Source: an uncultured Bacteroidales bacterium
Lineage (GTDB): Bacteria; Bacteroidota; Bacteroidia; Bacteroidales; F082
Reading direction: 5' to 3'
NCBI GenBank assembly: GCA_946408345.1
Contig: CAMJRR010000002.1
Span: 124,001-188,000 of the forward strand
Length of the DNA stretch: 64,000 bases
Position numbers and translations under genes: made by a program. This document shows, one piece after another, positions 1-8,791 of the stretch (the stretch's first letter is position 1; each line of letters opens with the position of its first letter). Under the pieces are notes generated by a model. The model was not told the origin of the DNA, ran no database searches, and saw nothing but the letters and a program-made list of their open reading frames with translations.

Positions 1-1127
1 ATTTTAACATAGTTTCCAACGATGCGAGAAGCAATGCCCGTGCTGGTATCCTGCATACCGACCATGGCCCGATCGAGACCCCGATTTTCATGCCAGTGGG
101 TACAGCAGGCACGGTAAAGGCTTGCCATCTCCGCGATGTGCGCGATGAGGTCAAGGCGCAGATTATTTTAGGCAACACTTACCATCTATATTTGCGTCCG
201 GGACTTGATGTGCTTGAGACTGTAGGAGGATTGCATAAGTTCAACGGTTGGGATAGACCCATTCTGACGGATAGCGGAGGCTTTCAGGTGTTTTCGCTGA
301 CAGGCATCCGCAAAATGAAAGAGGAAGGGGTGACCTTCCAATCGCACATAGACGGATCGAGGCATCTGTTCACTCCTGAAAATGTGATGGATATCCAGCG
401 TAGCATCGGAGCCGACATTATGATGGCCTTCGATGAATGCACGCCTGGCACCGCTGATTATCATTATGCCAAACAATCGATGGAACGTACCCATCGTTGG
501 CTCGACCGTTGCTGCGATCGCTTCCAGTCGACGGAACCGAAATATGGTTATGAGCAGGCGCTGTTTCCCATTGTTCAGGGTTGTGTCTATCGTGATTTGC
601 GCGAGCAGTCGGCAGAATACATCGCTTCGAAAAACGCTGCTGGTAATGCCATCGGTGGCTTGGCCGTGGGTGAACCGACCGAAAAGATGTACGAGATGAT
701 TGAATTGGTGAATACCATCTTGCCCAAAGACAGACCAAGATACCTGATGGGTGTTGGCACTCCAGCCAACATTCTTGAAGGCATCTCTCGTGGTGTCGAC
801 ATGTTTGACTGCGTGATGCCTACCCGTAATGGCCGCAACGGCATGATTTTCACATCGGAGGGTATCATCAATCTGAAAAACGAGAAGTGGAAGTTCGATT
901 TCTCGCCGGTCGACCCTAATGGTGAAACTTTTGTCGATGCACAATATTCTAGAGCCTATCTTCGTCATTTGTTCGTCGCGGGCGAAATCCTTGGCCCCAT
1001 GATTGCCAGCCTTCACAATACCGGTTTTTACCTTTGGTTGGTACGTGAGGCCCGCAAACACATCATTGCGGGCGACTATGCCGAATGGCGCGACATGATG
1101 CTGCCAAAAGTGACGAGAAGACTGTAA
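1..1127 (+). CDS. tgt: Queuine tRNA-ribosyltransferase, 5' end cut by the window
   Basis: This enzyme exchanges guanine 34 of GUN-anticodon tRNAs for the queuosine precursor preQ1. The frame is open from base 3, so the start lies upstream and 374 residues are visible, close to the full family length. The general acid/base Asp of LTDSGGF is near visible residue 90, and the nucleophile Asp of MFDCVMPTRNGRNG is near residue 269. The family's zinc site CxCxxC normally sits just before the YSRAYL motif. Here that stretch reads GETFVD with no cysteine, although the ASLHN histidine is kept. An LptF/LptG-type permease follows after 24 bases, so the two probably share a transcript. The identity is firm; the zinc-site loss is read directly. 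Confidence 0.97.
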   Translation, partial: FNIVSNDARSNARAGILHTDHGPIETPIFMPVGTAGTVKACHLRDVRDEVKAQIILGNTYHLYLRPGLDVLETVGGLHKFNGWDRPILTDSGGFQVFSLTGIRKMKEEGVTFQSHIDGSRHLFTPENVMDIQRSIGADIMMAFDECTPGTADYHYAKQSMERTHRWLDRCCDRFQSTEPKYGYEQALFPIVQGCVYRDLREQSAEYIASKNAAGNAIGGLAVGEPTEKMYEMIELVNTILPKDRPRYLMGVGTPANILEGISRGVDMFDCVMPTRNGRNGMIFTSEGIINLKNEKWKFDFSPVDPNGETFVDAQYSRAYLRHLFVAGEILGPMIASLHNTGFYLWLVREARKHIIAGDYAEWRDMMLPKVTRRL

Positions 1128-1151
1128 GCCTCGCAGTCAAAAAGAAATAGA

Positions 1152-2231
1152 ATGAGAAAATTAGACGCATATATATTCAAAAAGTACCTAGGGACTTTCT
1201 TTTTCGCCATATCAATGCTGATTTTGATCGTCATTATCTTCGATGTGTCTGAAAATATCGATAGTTTCCTGAAACACAATGCGCCGTGGCAAAGGGTAGT
1301 GGTGGACTACTACGTCATGTCCATACCTTATTATATTAACCTCTTCATTCACTTGTTCGCTTTCATCGCAGTGGTGTTTTTCACCTCGAAGATGGCGGCC
1401 CATACCGAAATTGTTGCCATCCTAAGTAGTGGAATCAGCTTTTGGCGTTTCCTCTATCCTTATATGCTTGCAGCCGTAACCATCGCCGTCATGTCGTTAT
1501 ATTTTGGTAACTTCTTGATTCCAAAGACTAATGAGATTCGAAGGCAATTCAAGGATGAATACATGGAGAAGCTGAGTCAGAGTGCGGGACGCAATGTGCA
1601 TGTTCAGGTTGGTAAGGATGAGTTTGTGTATGTGGAGGGTTACAACATTTATAAAGAACACGGTTATAAGTTCTCATGGGAGAAATATGATGGCAACGAA
1701 TTGAAATACAAGGTGATGTCCGATATGCTTTATCATGACACAATAGCTGATAACAGTTGGAAAATCGACCCGTATGCCATTCGAAACATTGACGGAATGG
1801 AGGAGAGTTTGCAGAAAGGGCGCAATTTGGATACCTTGCTTAATTTGTACCCAACAGACCTCTATATGATGAAGGAGGATTTTGAGGAAATGAACTTTTT
1901 CGAGTTGCGCGACCATATCCGTGGCATGAAAGAAAAAGGCTCGGAGGGTGTGAAGGCTTATCAGGTGGAGATGCACACCCGTATGTCGGCTCCAGCAGCA
2001 GTGCTCATCTTGACCCTTATCGGTGCCGCTTTGTCGAGCCGAAAACTGAGAGGTGGCACAGGTATGCACTTGGGTATTGGCATCACCATTGCCTTTGCCT
2101 ACATTCTTTTCATGCAGGTTTCGAAGTCATTTGCCATATCGGGAGGATTGTCGCCTTTTCTCGCTGCATGGATTCCCAATTTCATTTTCTGTGTGTTAGG
2201 CATCTATCTTTTGGAAAAAGCACCGAAATAA
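1152..2231 (+). CDS. LptF/LptG family permease (YjgP/YjgQ)
   Basis: This is an inner-membrane permease of the LptF/LptG family, which with LptB extracts lipopolysaccharide from the inner membrane for transport to the outer membrane. At 359 residues it has the family layout: three N-terminal membrane helices (about 14-35, 55-80 and 100-120), a periplasmic jellyroll-like middle, and three C-terminal helices (about 280-355). Bacteroidota usually encode two paralogues, and sequence alone does not tell LptF from LptG here. It starts at an ATG 24 bases after tgt and is probably co-transcribed with it. A weak inverted repeat (TGACA/TGTCA) followed by T-rich sequence lies just after the stop. Confidence 0.9.
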   Translation: MRKLDAYIFKKYLGTFFFAISMLILIVIIFDVSENIDSFLKHNAPWQRVVVDYYVMSIPYYINLFIHLFAFIAVVFFTSKMAAHTEIVAILSSGISFWRFLYPYMLAAVTIAVMSLYFGNFLIPKTNEIRRQFKDEYMEKLSQSAGRNVHVQVGKDEFVYVEGYNIYKEHGYKFSWEKYDGNELKYKVMSDMLYHDTIADNSWKIDPYAIRNIDGMEESLQKGRNLDTLLNLYPTDLYMMKEDFEEMNFFELRDHIRGMKEKGSEGVKAYQVEMHTRMSAPAAVLILTLIGAALSSRKLRGGTGMHLGIGITIAFAYILFMQVSKSFAISGGLSPFLAAWIPNFIFCVLGIYLLEKAPK

Positions 2232-2333
2232 ATTGACATTCAGCCAATTGTCATTTTTCTTTAAAAAATTAGGCTTCCTTTGACGAGTTTTCCTTATTTT
2301 AGCCACTTCTTATTATCCTAAAACAAGAGTATT

Positions 2334-2945
2334 ATGCACATCGCAGTAGCAGGCAACATAGGCTCGGGAAAGACGACCCTCACGGGACTTCTGGCCAAAC
2401 ATTTCAACTGGAAACCTCATTATGAAGAGGTGGAACACAATCCCTATCTCGACAGCTTTTACGAGGATATGCAGCGCTGGTCGTTCAATATCCAGATCTT
2501 CTTCCTGAATAGTCGTTTCCGTCAGGTGATGGATATCCGCAATAGTGGAGAAGATGTCATTCAAGACCGCACCATCTATGAGGATGCCCATATCTTTGCT
2601 GCCAACCTCTATTCAATGGGTTTGATGGAAACCCGTGATTTTGAGAATTATAAGTCGCTTTTTGAGCTGATGACGAAGTTTCTTCAACCGCCTGATTTGC
2701 TGATATACCTCCGTGCCTCGGTGCCGACCTTGATCCGCCATATTGCCAAACGCAATCGTGAGTTTGAGCAATCCATCAGCATCAGCTATCTTACCAACCT
2801 TAATGAGCGGTATGAGCAGTGGATTAACAGTTATAAAGACGGCAAACTCCTCATCATTGATACCGACAACCTCGAGCTTGAGAATCCCGAAGACCTCAGT
2901 ACCGTAGTTGACCGTATCGAAGCTTCACTTAATGGATTGTTTTGA
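2334..2945 (+). CDS. Deoxynucleoside kinase family protein
   Basis: This is a nucleoside salvage enzyme that phosphorylates a deoxynucleoside using ATP; the preferred base cannot be read from sequence. The P-loop GNIGSGKTT is at residues 7-15. The DRTIYED motif (DRxxxED, residues 78-84) carries the catalytic and sugar-contacting residues of the dCK/dGK family. An Arg-rich lid segment (KRNREFE) lies further on. The length of 203 residues matches bacterial members. kdsB begins two bases after its stop, so the two are tightly coupled. Confidence 0.92.
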   Translation: MHIAVAGNIGSGKTTLTGLLAKHFNWKPHYEEVEHNPYLDSFYEDMQRWSFNIQIFFLNSRFRQVMDIRNSGEDVIQDRTIYEDAHIFAANLYSMGLMETRDFENYKSLFELMTKFLQPPDLLIYLRASVPTLIRHIAKRNREFEQSISISYLTNLNERYEQWINSYKDGKLLIIDTDNLELENPEDLSTVVDRIEASLNGLF

Positions 2946-2947
2946 AT

Positions 2948-3700
2948 ATGAAAGTTTTAGGAATCATACCCTCACGTTATGCCTCGACTCGCTTCCCAAG
3001 CAAGCCTTTACACATGATTAAGGGGAAGACGATGATTCAACGTGTTTGGGAACAGGCTTGGAAATCGAAATTAGATGCTGTCGTGGTAGCTACCGATGAC
3101 ATACGCATCGCTGATGAAGTTTTGAAGTTCGGTGGTCAATATGTAATGACGGACCCCAACCATCGCAGTGGCACTGATCGTTGTCGTGAGGCATTGTATA
3201 TGGTTGAAGATCAGTACGACGCTGTGGTCAATATACAAGGCGATGAACCTTTTATCAACCCAGCCCAAATCAATCAAGTCATCGAATTGATTGGCCGTGA
3301 CGATACGCATCTGGCATCTTTGGCCAAACGCATCGAAAACGAGGACGAACTTTTCAGTCCCAATGTGGTGAAAGTGGTGATGGACAAGCAAGGTAATGCA
3401 TTGTATTTCAGTCGTAATCCCATACCTTTCATGCGTAATTTGGATCATGACAAATGGCTGCAAAAGGGCGAGTTCTACAAACATATCGGCCTCTATGCCT
3501 ACAAGACGGAAACCTTATGCCAAATTGCTGAAATGCAGTCTACTAAGCTCGAAATAGCTGAGTCATTGGAGCAATTGCGCTGGTTGGAAAACGGCTTGAG
3601 TATCCGTATGGGTATCACACAATATGAAAGCCTGTCTATCGATACCCAAGAAGACCTTGAAAAAGCCATACAATTCGCTCAGAATCAACTGATAGAGTAA
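2948..3700 (+). CDS. kdsB: 3-deoxy-manno-octulosonate cytidylyltransferase (CMP-Kdo synthetase)
   Basis: KdsB activates Kdo with CTP to give CMP-Kdo, the donor used to add Kdo to lipid A in the cytoplasm. The N-terminal nucleotide-binding motif IIPSRYASTRFPSKPL, the NIQGDEPF motif and the SRNPIPF segment are all present, and the 250 residues match the family. The start is the ATG at 2948. An in-frame TTG two codons upstream overlaps the previous stop and would add only two residues before the conserved core. It lies between a deoxynucleoside kinase and a HU/SPOR protein, all closely spaced on one strand. Confidence 0.97.
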   Translation: MKVLGIIPSRYASTRFPSKPLHMIKGKTMIQRVWEQAWKSKLDAVVVATDDIRIADEVLKFGGQYVMTDPNHRSGTDRCREALYMVEDQYDAVVNIQGDEPFINPAQINQVIELIGRDDTHLASLAKRIENEDELFSPNVVKVVMDKQGNALYFSRNPIPFMRNLDHDKWLQKGEFYKHIGLYAYKTETLCQIAEMQSTKLEIAESLEQLRWLENGLSIRMGITQYESLSIDTQEDLEKAIQFAQNQLIE

Positions 3701-3701
3701 A

Positions 3702-4649
3702 ATGATTTCGATTATTGAAGCCATATCAGACCTTTTGTTTGTTCGCGACACCGTAGTAGTTCCTGGTTTGGGCGCTTTCGTGAAAAAGCGCACTTCGGCC
3801 AAAGTGAACCCCGTGGCAAATTATTTCAGTACCCCATCTTGCGATGTCGACTTTGATGCCAATCTGCGTGAAGACAATGATTTGATTGTCAATTATATGG
3901 CTGAAGAAAACAACATTTCTAAAGAGGAAGCCAAGAATCAATTGGTTATGTTCGTTTCAGAATGCTTTAGCAAACTGAAACAAAAGAAGAAAGTGGAGTT
4001 GGAACATATTGGCATCTTGTCGTATGATTGGGATAACAACCTTGTTTTCGTTCAAGACAAATCGGTGAATTACAATGCAGATGCATTCGGCTTGAGTGAT
4101 TTCAGTCCTGAGCCTGTGAATCAATCCAAGTCGAAGGAAGAGATCAAGGCGGAGATTGAACAACAGCAAAAAGAAAAGAATACTCCCGTTACTGTTGATG
4201 AAGAAGCTGTCCATCAAGACGATGGACAAAACCGTTTGAAGAAAAGAGGTTGGTGGCTTGCGGGGGCGGCTGTCATTGCCCTGTTGTTTGGGCTATTCTA
4301 TTTTAATACACATCGTGTTGATCAGGGCTTGAAAGACAATACGAACCAGACGCAACAGGTTAATACTGGAAATGACGAACTTTTGGCAGGAAACGACCTA
4401 CCTTTAGATACAGTGAAACCTGCTGTGACAGACTCCTTTAGGATTATCGCTGGATGCTATGATCAGGAAGAGTTTGCCCAGAGGATAGTCGTCTCGTTGC
4501 AAACTAAGGGCTTTGAACAAGCCTATAAGGAGAAAAGAGGGGAGAGGTGGTATGTAGCCTATGGATGGTATCCGACGGAAGAAGAAGCCGTCGCCATCCT
4601 TCGTGATATTAGAGAGTCAGGCAAAGGAAAAGGCTGGATTCTCAAGTGA
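3702..4649 (+). CDS. HU-CCDC81-like and SPOR domain membrane protein
   Basis: This 315-residue protein has a layout typical of Bacteroidota. Residues 1-130 form an HU/CCDC81-like domain with the early motif VPGLGAF. A charged Gln/Glu/Lys linker follows, then one membrane helix near residues 183-203 (WWLAGAAVIALLFGLFYF). The C-terminal SPOR domain (about 245-315) is of the type that binds denuded peptidoglycan glycans at division sites. The likely topology is a cytoplasmic HU-like domain and a periplasmic SPOR domain. A role linking cell division with the nucleoid or cell wall is inference. It starts one base after kdsB. Confidence 0.87.
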   Translation: MISIIEAISDLLFVRDTVVVPGLGAFVKKRTSAKVNPVANYFSTPSCDVDFDANLREDNDLIVNYMAEENNISKEEAKNQLVMFVSECFSKLKQKKKVELEHIGILSYDWDNNLVFVQDKSVNYNADAFGLSDFSPEPVNQSKSKEEIKAEIEQQQKEKNTPVTVDEEAVHQDDGQNRLKKRGWWLAGAAVIALLFGLFYFNTHRVDQGLKDNTNQTQQVNTGNDELLAGNDLPLDTVKPAVTDSFRIIAGCYDQEEFAQRIVVSLQTKGFEQAYKEKRGERWYVAYGWYPTEEEAVAILRDIRESGKGKGWILK

Positions 4650-4662
4650 GCCCCGTAGGGGC
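4650..4662. repeat. Short hairpin GCCCC-GTA-GGGGC
   Basis: A perfect 5-bp inverted repeat with a 3-base loop, overlapping the stop of the HU-SPOR gene (TGAGCCCC...) and 20 bases before the trmB start. It has no T-run, so it is not a standard terminator. It resembles other short phrase repeats in this window. Confidence 0.6.
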
Positions 4663-4681
4663 GACAGGAAAATACAGAAAC

Positions 4682-5371
4682 ATGTCAAAAAAGAACAAGC
4701 TAGAGAAATTCGCTGAAAACAAAACCTTCAGCAACCTGTTCGAATACAGTTACGAACGCATCATGGGCGAAGGTTTCCCGCTCCAAGGCAAGTGGCACGA
4801 GGAGTTTTTCCACAACGACAACCCCATCGTGCTGGAATTGGGTTGTGGTAAGGGCGAGTATACAGTCGGGCTGGCACGTGTGCATCCCGAGATCAATTAT
4901 ATTGGTGTCGACATCAAAGGGGCACGCATCTGGCGCGGCTTGAAGCAGTCGAACGAGGAAGGTTTGAAGAATGTGGCCTTCCTTCGCGCTCGCATCGACC
5001 AAATCGAGCATTTCTTCGGCAAGGACGAAGTCTCCGAAATCTGGGTCACTTTCCCCGACCCGCATCCAGGCGAAGGTGAACGCAACGCAAGGCACCGCCT
5101 CACCTCGCCCGAGTTCCTCGCCCGTTACCGCAAAATCGTCCGCCCCGAAGGCATACTCAACCTCAAGACCGATAGCCCCATTATGTATGAGTTCACACTA
5201 CACGATGTGGTGGAAAAGCAAGGGCTGCCCTTGTTATATGCCACCAACGACCTCTACGCTACTGACGAGGCCCTCGAAGTGAAGACCATCCGCACCTTTT
5301 ACGAACAAATGTGGCTCGACCAAGGCCTCACCATCAAATACATCCGCTTTAAGATAAATGCTGAATGCTGA
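4682..5371 (+). CDS. trmB: tRNA (guanine-N7-)-methyltransferase
   Basis: TrmB methylates N7 of G46 in the variable loop of tRNA using S-adenosylmethionine. The SAM site is VLELGCGKGEYT, followed by the acidic GVDIKGARIW, and the catalytic-loop motif is WVTFPDPHP. The ATG at 4682 gives 229 residues beginning MSKKNKLEKF, as in other Bacteroidota. A GTG 36 bases upstream would overlap the previous gene and add an unconserved leader. The last codons and the stop (NAEC) fall inside an AATGCTGAATGCTGAAT phrase repeat, so the C-terminus may have been replaced by repeat DNA. Confidence 0.95.
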   Translation: MSKKNKLEKFAENKTFSNLFEYSYERIMGEGFPLQGKWHEEFFHNDNPIVLELGCGKGEYTVGLARVHPEINYIGVDIKGARIWRGLKQSNEEGLKNVAFLRARIDQIEHFFGKDEVSEIWVTFPDPHPGEGERNARHRLTSPEFLARYRKIVRPEGILNLKTDSPIMYEFTLHDVVEKQGLPLLYATNDLYATDEALEVKTIRTFYEQMWLDQGLTIKYIRFKINAEC

Positions 5372-5441
5372 ATGAAATTGAACAACAATTGACTACGTCG
5401 AATTATCATTTCAACAGTTAAACAATTAAACAATCAACAAT
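5357..5441. repeat. Phrase repeats between trmB and the HerA-like gene
   Basis: Two phrase types are visible. AATGCTGAATGCTGAATG (5357-5374) contains the trmB stop; the same phrase recurs near 42,934-43,022. AACAGTTAAACAATTAAACAATC (about 5413-5435) leads to the next ATG and recurs at 15,078-15,119. Confidence 0.6.
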
Positions 5442-6962
5442 ATGTACACTGACGACAACCAACTCTACATCGCGCATTGCGACAACGGTCCTCTCTATAT
5501 GATAGGCAAAATGGCCAACCGCCACGGATTGATTGCCGGTGCCACGGGTACGGGTAAGACTGTCACTTTGCAGGTGCTGGCCGAATCATTCAGCCAGGCG
5601 GGCGTGCCTTGCTTCATGGCCGATATGAAAGGCGACCTCTCAGGTATTAGCCAAGCAGGTAAGATGAGCAGTTTCATCGAAAAACGCTGTCCCGAGTTCG
5701 GCATCGAGAATCCGGATTTCCACGGCTGCCCTACGCGTTTTTTCGACGTGTTCGGCGAACAAGGCCATCCGTTGAGAGCCACGATTTCCGACATGGGACC
5801 GCAGCTCCTGGCCCGACTTCTCGCCCTCAACGAGACTCAGACAGGCATTCTTAACATTGTCTTCAAGATTGCCGATGACCGAGGTTTGCTGCTCATCGAC
5901 ATGAAAGACCTCCGTATGATGCTCGACTATGTGGCCAAAAACGCCAAGGAGTTCACTACTACTTATGGAACGGTCTCTTCAGTGAGTGTGGGTGCCATCC
6001 AGCGTGCTTTGCTGGCCTTGGAGGCCGAAGGCGGAGATCTTTTCTTTGGCGAGCCTTCGTTCAACGTGTTCGACTTCCTGCAAACCGAAGGTGGCCGCGG
6101 CATGATGAATGTGCTGGCTGCTGACAAGCTGATGCTCAACCCGAAGCTGTATTCCACTTTCTTGCTGTGGCTGTTAAGCGAACTCTACACGCAGTTGCCG
6201 GAAGTTGGTGACCTGCCGTTGCCCAAACTTATCTTCTTCTTCGACGAGGCCCATATGCTCTTTAAGGACACCTCGAAGGCTCTGGTCGACAAGATTGAGC
6301 AGGTCATCCGCTTGGTGCGTTCCAAGGGTGTGGGTGTGTATTTCGTCACTCAAAGCCCCGACGACATCCCGGATGCCATCGCTGGTCAGCTCGGCAACCG
6401 CATCCTCCATGGCTTGCGTGCCTATACGCCCAGAGAGCAGAAAGCCGTGAAGGCGGCAGCCCAGACCTTCCGAGCCAATCCCACTTTCAACACGGAGGCA
6501 GCCATCCTCGAACTCGGTACGGGCGAGGCTCTGGTTTCGCTGCTCGACGAGAAAGGTGCACCTTGCATCGTGGAGCGCGCCAAGATCCTCTTCCCGCTTA
6601 GCCAAATCGGGGCCATCACCGACGACCAACGCAGCGACTTGATTCGCAGGTCTCGCCTTTATGGTGTCTACGACAAGAGCTTCGATCGTGAGAGTGCCTA
6701 CGAGATGCTCGTTGCGGAACAAAAACAAGAGGAAAAACGTCTCCAGAAAGAGGCTGAGGAAGAAGAGAAGCGAAAGGCTAAGGAAGCCAAGGAGAAAGAA
6801 CGTGCAAGAAGCACCAGCTCGCGAAGCACTTCCACCCGGAAGAAAAAATCGGTGGGGCAAAAGGCCATCGAAAAGACCATCAACACAACGGCGACGACTA
6901 TTGGGCGTAACCTTGGCAAATCTATAGTGCGCTCTATTTTAGGTGGAATTTTCAAGAAATGA
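5442..6962 (+). CDS. HerA-like ATPase (DUF853 family)
   Basis: This is a cytoplasmic P-loop ATPase of the FtsK/HerA superfamily. The Walker A GATGTGKT is at residues 33-40 and the Walker B FFFDEAH at 265-271. A Gln-containing sensor (YFVTQSP) follows, and the [12 protein letters not shown] segment is typical of the DUF853 group. Residues about 427-475 are almost entirely Lys/Glu/Arg, a likely coiled coil or single helix, and are followed by a basic tail. HerA homologues are hexameric DNA translocases, but the cellular role of the DUF853 branch is not established. It is monocistronic and ends at a terminator shared with convergent pcm. Confidence 0.9.
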   Translation: MYTDDNQLYIAHCDNGPLYMIGKMANRHGLIAGATGTGKTVTLQVLAESFSQAGVPCFMADMKGDLSGISQAGKMSSFIEKRCPEFGIENPDFHGCPTRFFDVFGEQGHPLRATISDMGPQLLARLLALNETQTGILNIVFKIADDRGLLLIDMKDLRMMLDYVAKNAKEFTTTYGTVSSVSVGAIQRALLALEAEGGDLFFGEPSFNVFDFLQTEGGRGMMNVLAADKLMLNPKLYSTFLLWLLSELYTQLPEVGDLPLPKLIFFFDEAHMLFKDTSKALVDKIEQVIRLVRSKGVGVYFVTQSPDDIPDAIAGQLGNRILHGLRAYTPREQKAVKAAAQTFRANPTFNTEAAILELGTGEALVSLLDEKGAPCIVERAKILFPLSQIGAITDDQRSDLIRRSRLYGVYDKSFDRESAYEMLVAEQKQEEKRLQKEAEEEEKRKAKEAKEKERARSTSSRSTSTRKKKSVGQKAIEKTINTTATTIGRNLGKSIVRSILGGIFKK

Positions 6963-6968
6963 ACAAAG

Positions 6969-7005
6969 GGAAGGCTCTCGAGTTTGTCGAAAGGCCTTCC
7001 TTTTT
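6969..7005. terminator. Rho-independent terminator between the HerA-like gene and pcm
   Basis: Stem GGAAGGC (6969-6975) pairs with GCCTTCC (6994-7000), followed by TTTTT. It sits 6 bases after the HerA-like stop and overlaps the pcm stop. The loop CTCGAGTTTGTCGAAAGG resembles the CTGAGCCTGTCGAAG repeat found elsewhere here. Confidence 0.8.
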
Positions 7006-7673
7006 CAGTCGTTTCCAATCTCCTTAAGCATCGGCACAAACTTAAAATCGCCGAACTCCTCTTTTTTTAGGCTTCCATCTTCGCCTTTTGTGATTTTCAT
7101 CATGGTTTGTCCGTCTCCTTCTGTGTTGTCCATCGGGATGACCATGATGCCGTTGGGTTTCATCTGTTGGACGAGTGCCTCGGGAATGTTTGGCGCACCC
7201 GCCGTGATGATGACGCGGTCGAAAGGTTGATAGGTGGGCAAACCCTCGAAACCGTCACCCAAGAAAGGTTTCACTCGGAATGGCAGCTGCTCCAGAATGT
7301 CCTTGGTCTTGAAATAGAGATTGCGTTGCCGCTCGATGCTGAACACCTTGGCTCCCATCGCGGCCAAAACACAAGCCTGATAACCTGAGCCTGTACCGAT
7401 TTCAAGCACTTTCATGCCTTTTTCGACTTGCAGGAGTTGGGTCTGAAAAGCCACAGTGGATGGCTGTGAGATGGTCTGTCCCGATCCGATGGGGAAGGCC
7501 ATGTCTTGATAGGCAAGCTCGACGAAAGAAGAATCGAGGAAAACGTGTCGCGGCACCTCATTGATGGCCGCCAGCACGGTCTCGTCAGTGATGCCCTTGG
7601 CACGCAGTTGGTCGACGAGTTGCTTGCGCAGGCCTTTGTGGCGATAGTTGTCTTCTAATAAATGGGAATTCAT
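7005..7673 (-). CDS. pcm: Protein-L-isoaspartate O-methyltransferase
   Basis: This enzyme uses S-adenosylmethionine to methylate isoaspartyl residues in damaged proteins and so starts their repair. The family signature GSGQTISQPSTVAFQ is followed by the SAM-binding motif VLEIGTGSGYQA; later motifs include RVIITAGAPNIP. The 222 residues match the PCMT family. It is transcribed away from the Gfo/Idh/MocA gene across a 71-base divergent gap and converges on the HerA-like gene, with the shared terminator at its 3' end. Confidence 0.95.
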   Translation of the reverse strand: MNSHLLEDNYRHKGLRKQLVDQLRAKGITDETVLAAINEVPRHVFLDSSFVELAYQDMAFPIGSGQTISQPSTVAFQTQLLQVEKGMKVLEIGTGSGYQACVLAAMGAKVFSIERQRNLYFKTKDILEQLPFRVKPFLGDGFEGLPTYQPFDRVIITAGAPNIPEALVQQMKPNGIMVIPMDNTEGDGQTMMKITKGEDGSLKKEEFGDFKFVPMLKEIGND

Positions 7674-7720
7674 GGCGCGAAATTACGCTAAAAACCGACG
7701 TTACGGATGGATAAAAAGAC

Positions 7721-7728
7721 TATTTTTG
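7721..7728 (+). promoter_or_regulatory. Bacteroidota -7 box (TATTTTTG) for the oxidoreductase gene
   Basis: Matches TAnnTTTG and lies 16 bases before the ATG at 7745, in the gap divergent from pcm. No clear -33 TTG is seen at the expected distance. Confidence 0.6.
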
Positions 7729-7744
7729 CCGAAATTTTTTTGAA

Positions 7745-8731
7745 ATGCTGAAAATCGGTGTCTTAGGTGCAGGACATTTAGGCAAAATCCATTTGAACTG
7801 CATCAAACAAATAGAACAATACGATTTGGTGGGGTTTTATGATCCAGCTCTTGAGACAGCTCGGCAAGTGGAAACCGAGATGAATCTGAAGTGCTTCGAC
7901 TCCATCGAAGACTTGATTGACGCGGTGGATGTGGTCGACATTGTCACGCCCACCATCCGCCATTTCGAGTGTGCCTCCAAGGCCTTGCAAAAACGCAAGC
8001 ATGTCTTCATCGAAAAGCCCATCGTTGCCACACCCGACGAAGCCAATGCCCTGAAAAAACTCGCCGACAAGGCAGGCGTAAAGGTGCAAGTGGGCCATGT
8101 GGAGCGTTTTAATCCGGCATTCATCGCGGCGGAGCCATTCATCGGAGAACCATTATTCATTGAGGCACATCGCTTGGCCATGTTCAACCCGCGCGGCACC
8201 GATGTCCCTGTCGTTCTCGACCTCATGGTGCATGACCTCGACATCTTGCTCACCATCGTCAAGTCGCCTATCAGCCACATCAGCGCGAGTGGTGTCAGCA
8301 TCGTCAGCCCTACGCCCGACATCACCAATGTTCGTATTGAGTTTGAAAACGGGGCGGTGGCCAATCTTACGGCCTCACGCCTGTCACTGAAGAATATGCG
8401 CAAGACCCGCATCTTCCAAAAAGGTGCATATATTACGGTTGACTTCTTGGAAAAAGTGGCTGAAATCTTTCGCATCAACGATGAGATAGATGAAACCAAT
8501 CCGTTGTCAGCGACCATCACCCTCGGTGATGGTTCTGAAAAGCAAATCACTTTTGAACGGCCTGAAATTCATCCCATCAATGCGATTAAGACGGAATTGG
8601 AAAGCTTTTACGATGCCATCGTGCATAATACCATGCCTGCCGTCACCATCGATGATGGCATCAATGTGCTGAAATTGGCCTATCGCATCCTTGATGCCGT
8701 TGATGCCTCAACCGCAAAGGTGAAGAAATAA
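7745..8731 (+). CDS. Gfo/Idh/MocA family oxidoreductase
   Basis: This is a cytoplasmic NAD(P)-dependent oxidoreductase of 328 residues. The Rossmann motif GVLGAGHLGKIH begins at residue 6. The family motif EKPIV follows the first domain, with VGHVERFNP just after it. The second domain carries a helix HDLDILL typical of sugar-converting members. The substrate cannot be told from sequence. The two genes downstream encode a lipoprotein and a sugar-phosphate transferase, so a role in surface polysaccharide or nucleotide-sugar metabolism is possible but inferred only from position. Confidence 0.88.
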   Translation: MLKIGVLGAGHLGKIHLNCIKQIEQYDLVGFYDPALETARQVETEMNLKCFDSIEDLIDAVDVVDIVTPTIRHFECASKALQKRKHVFIEKPIVATPDEANALKKLADKAGVKVQVGHVERFNPAFIAAEPFIGEPLFIEAHRLAMFNPRGTDVPVVLDLMVHDLDILLTIVKSPISHISASGVSIVSPTPDITNVRIEFENGAVANLTASRLSLKNMRKTRIFQKGAYITVDFLEKVAEIFRINDEIDETNPLSATITLGDGSEKQITFERPEIHPINAIKTELESFYDAIVHNTMPAVTIDDGINVLKLAYRILDAVDASTAKVKK

Positions 8732-8791
8732 ACGTGGTTTCCAACAATAATCAACACGGGTCGCCGTTACCTTATTAATTAAAGTATTGTT

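Noticed and set aside
2942..2947. TTG start for kdsB
   Set aside because: Overlaps the previous stop and adds only two residues; the ATG at 2948 fits the conserved start.
4646..4681. GTG start for trmB
   Set aside because: Would add 12 residues covering the GCCCC hairpin; the ATG at 4682 matches family starts.
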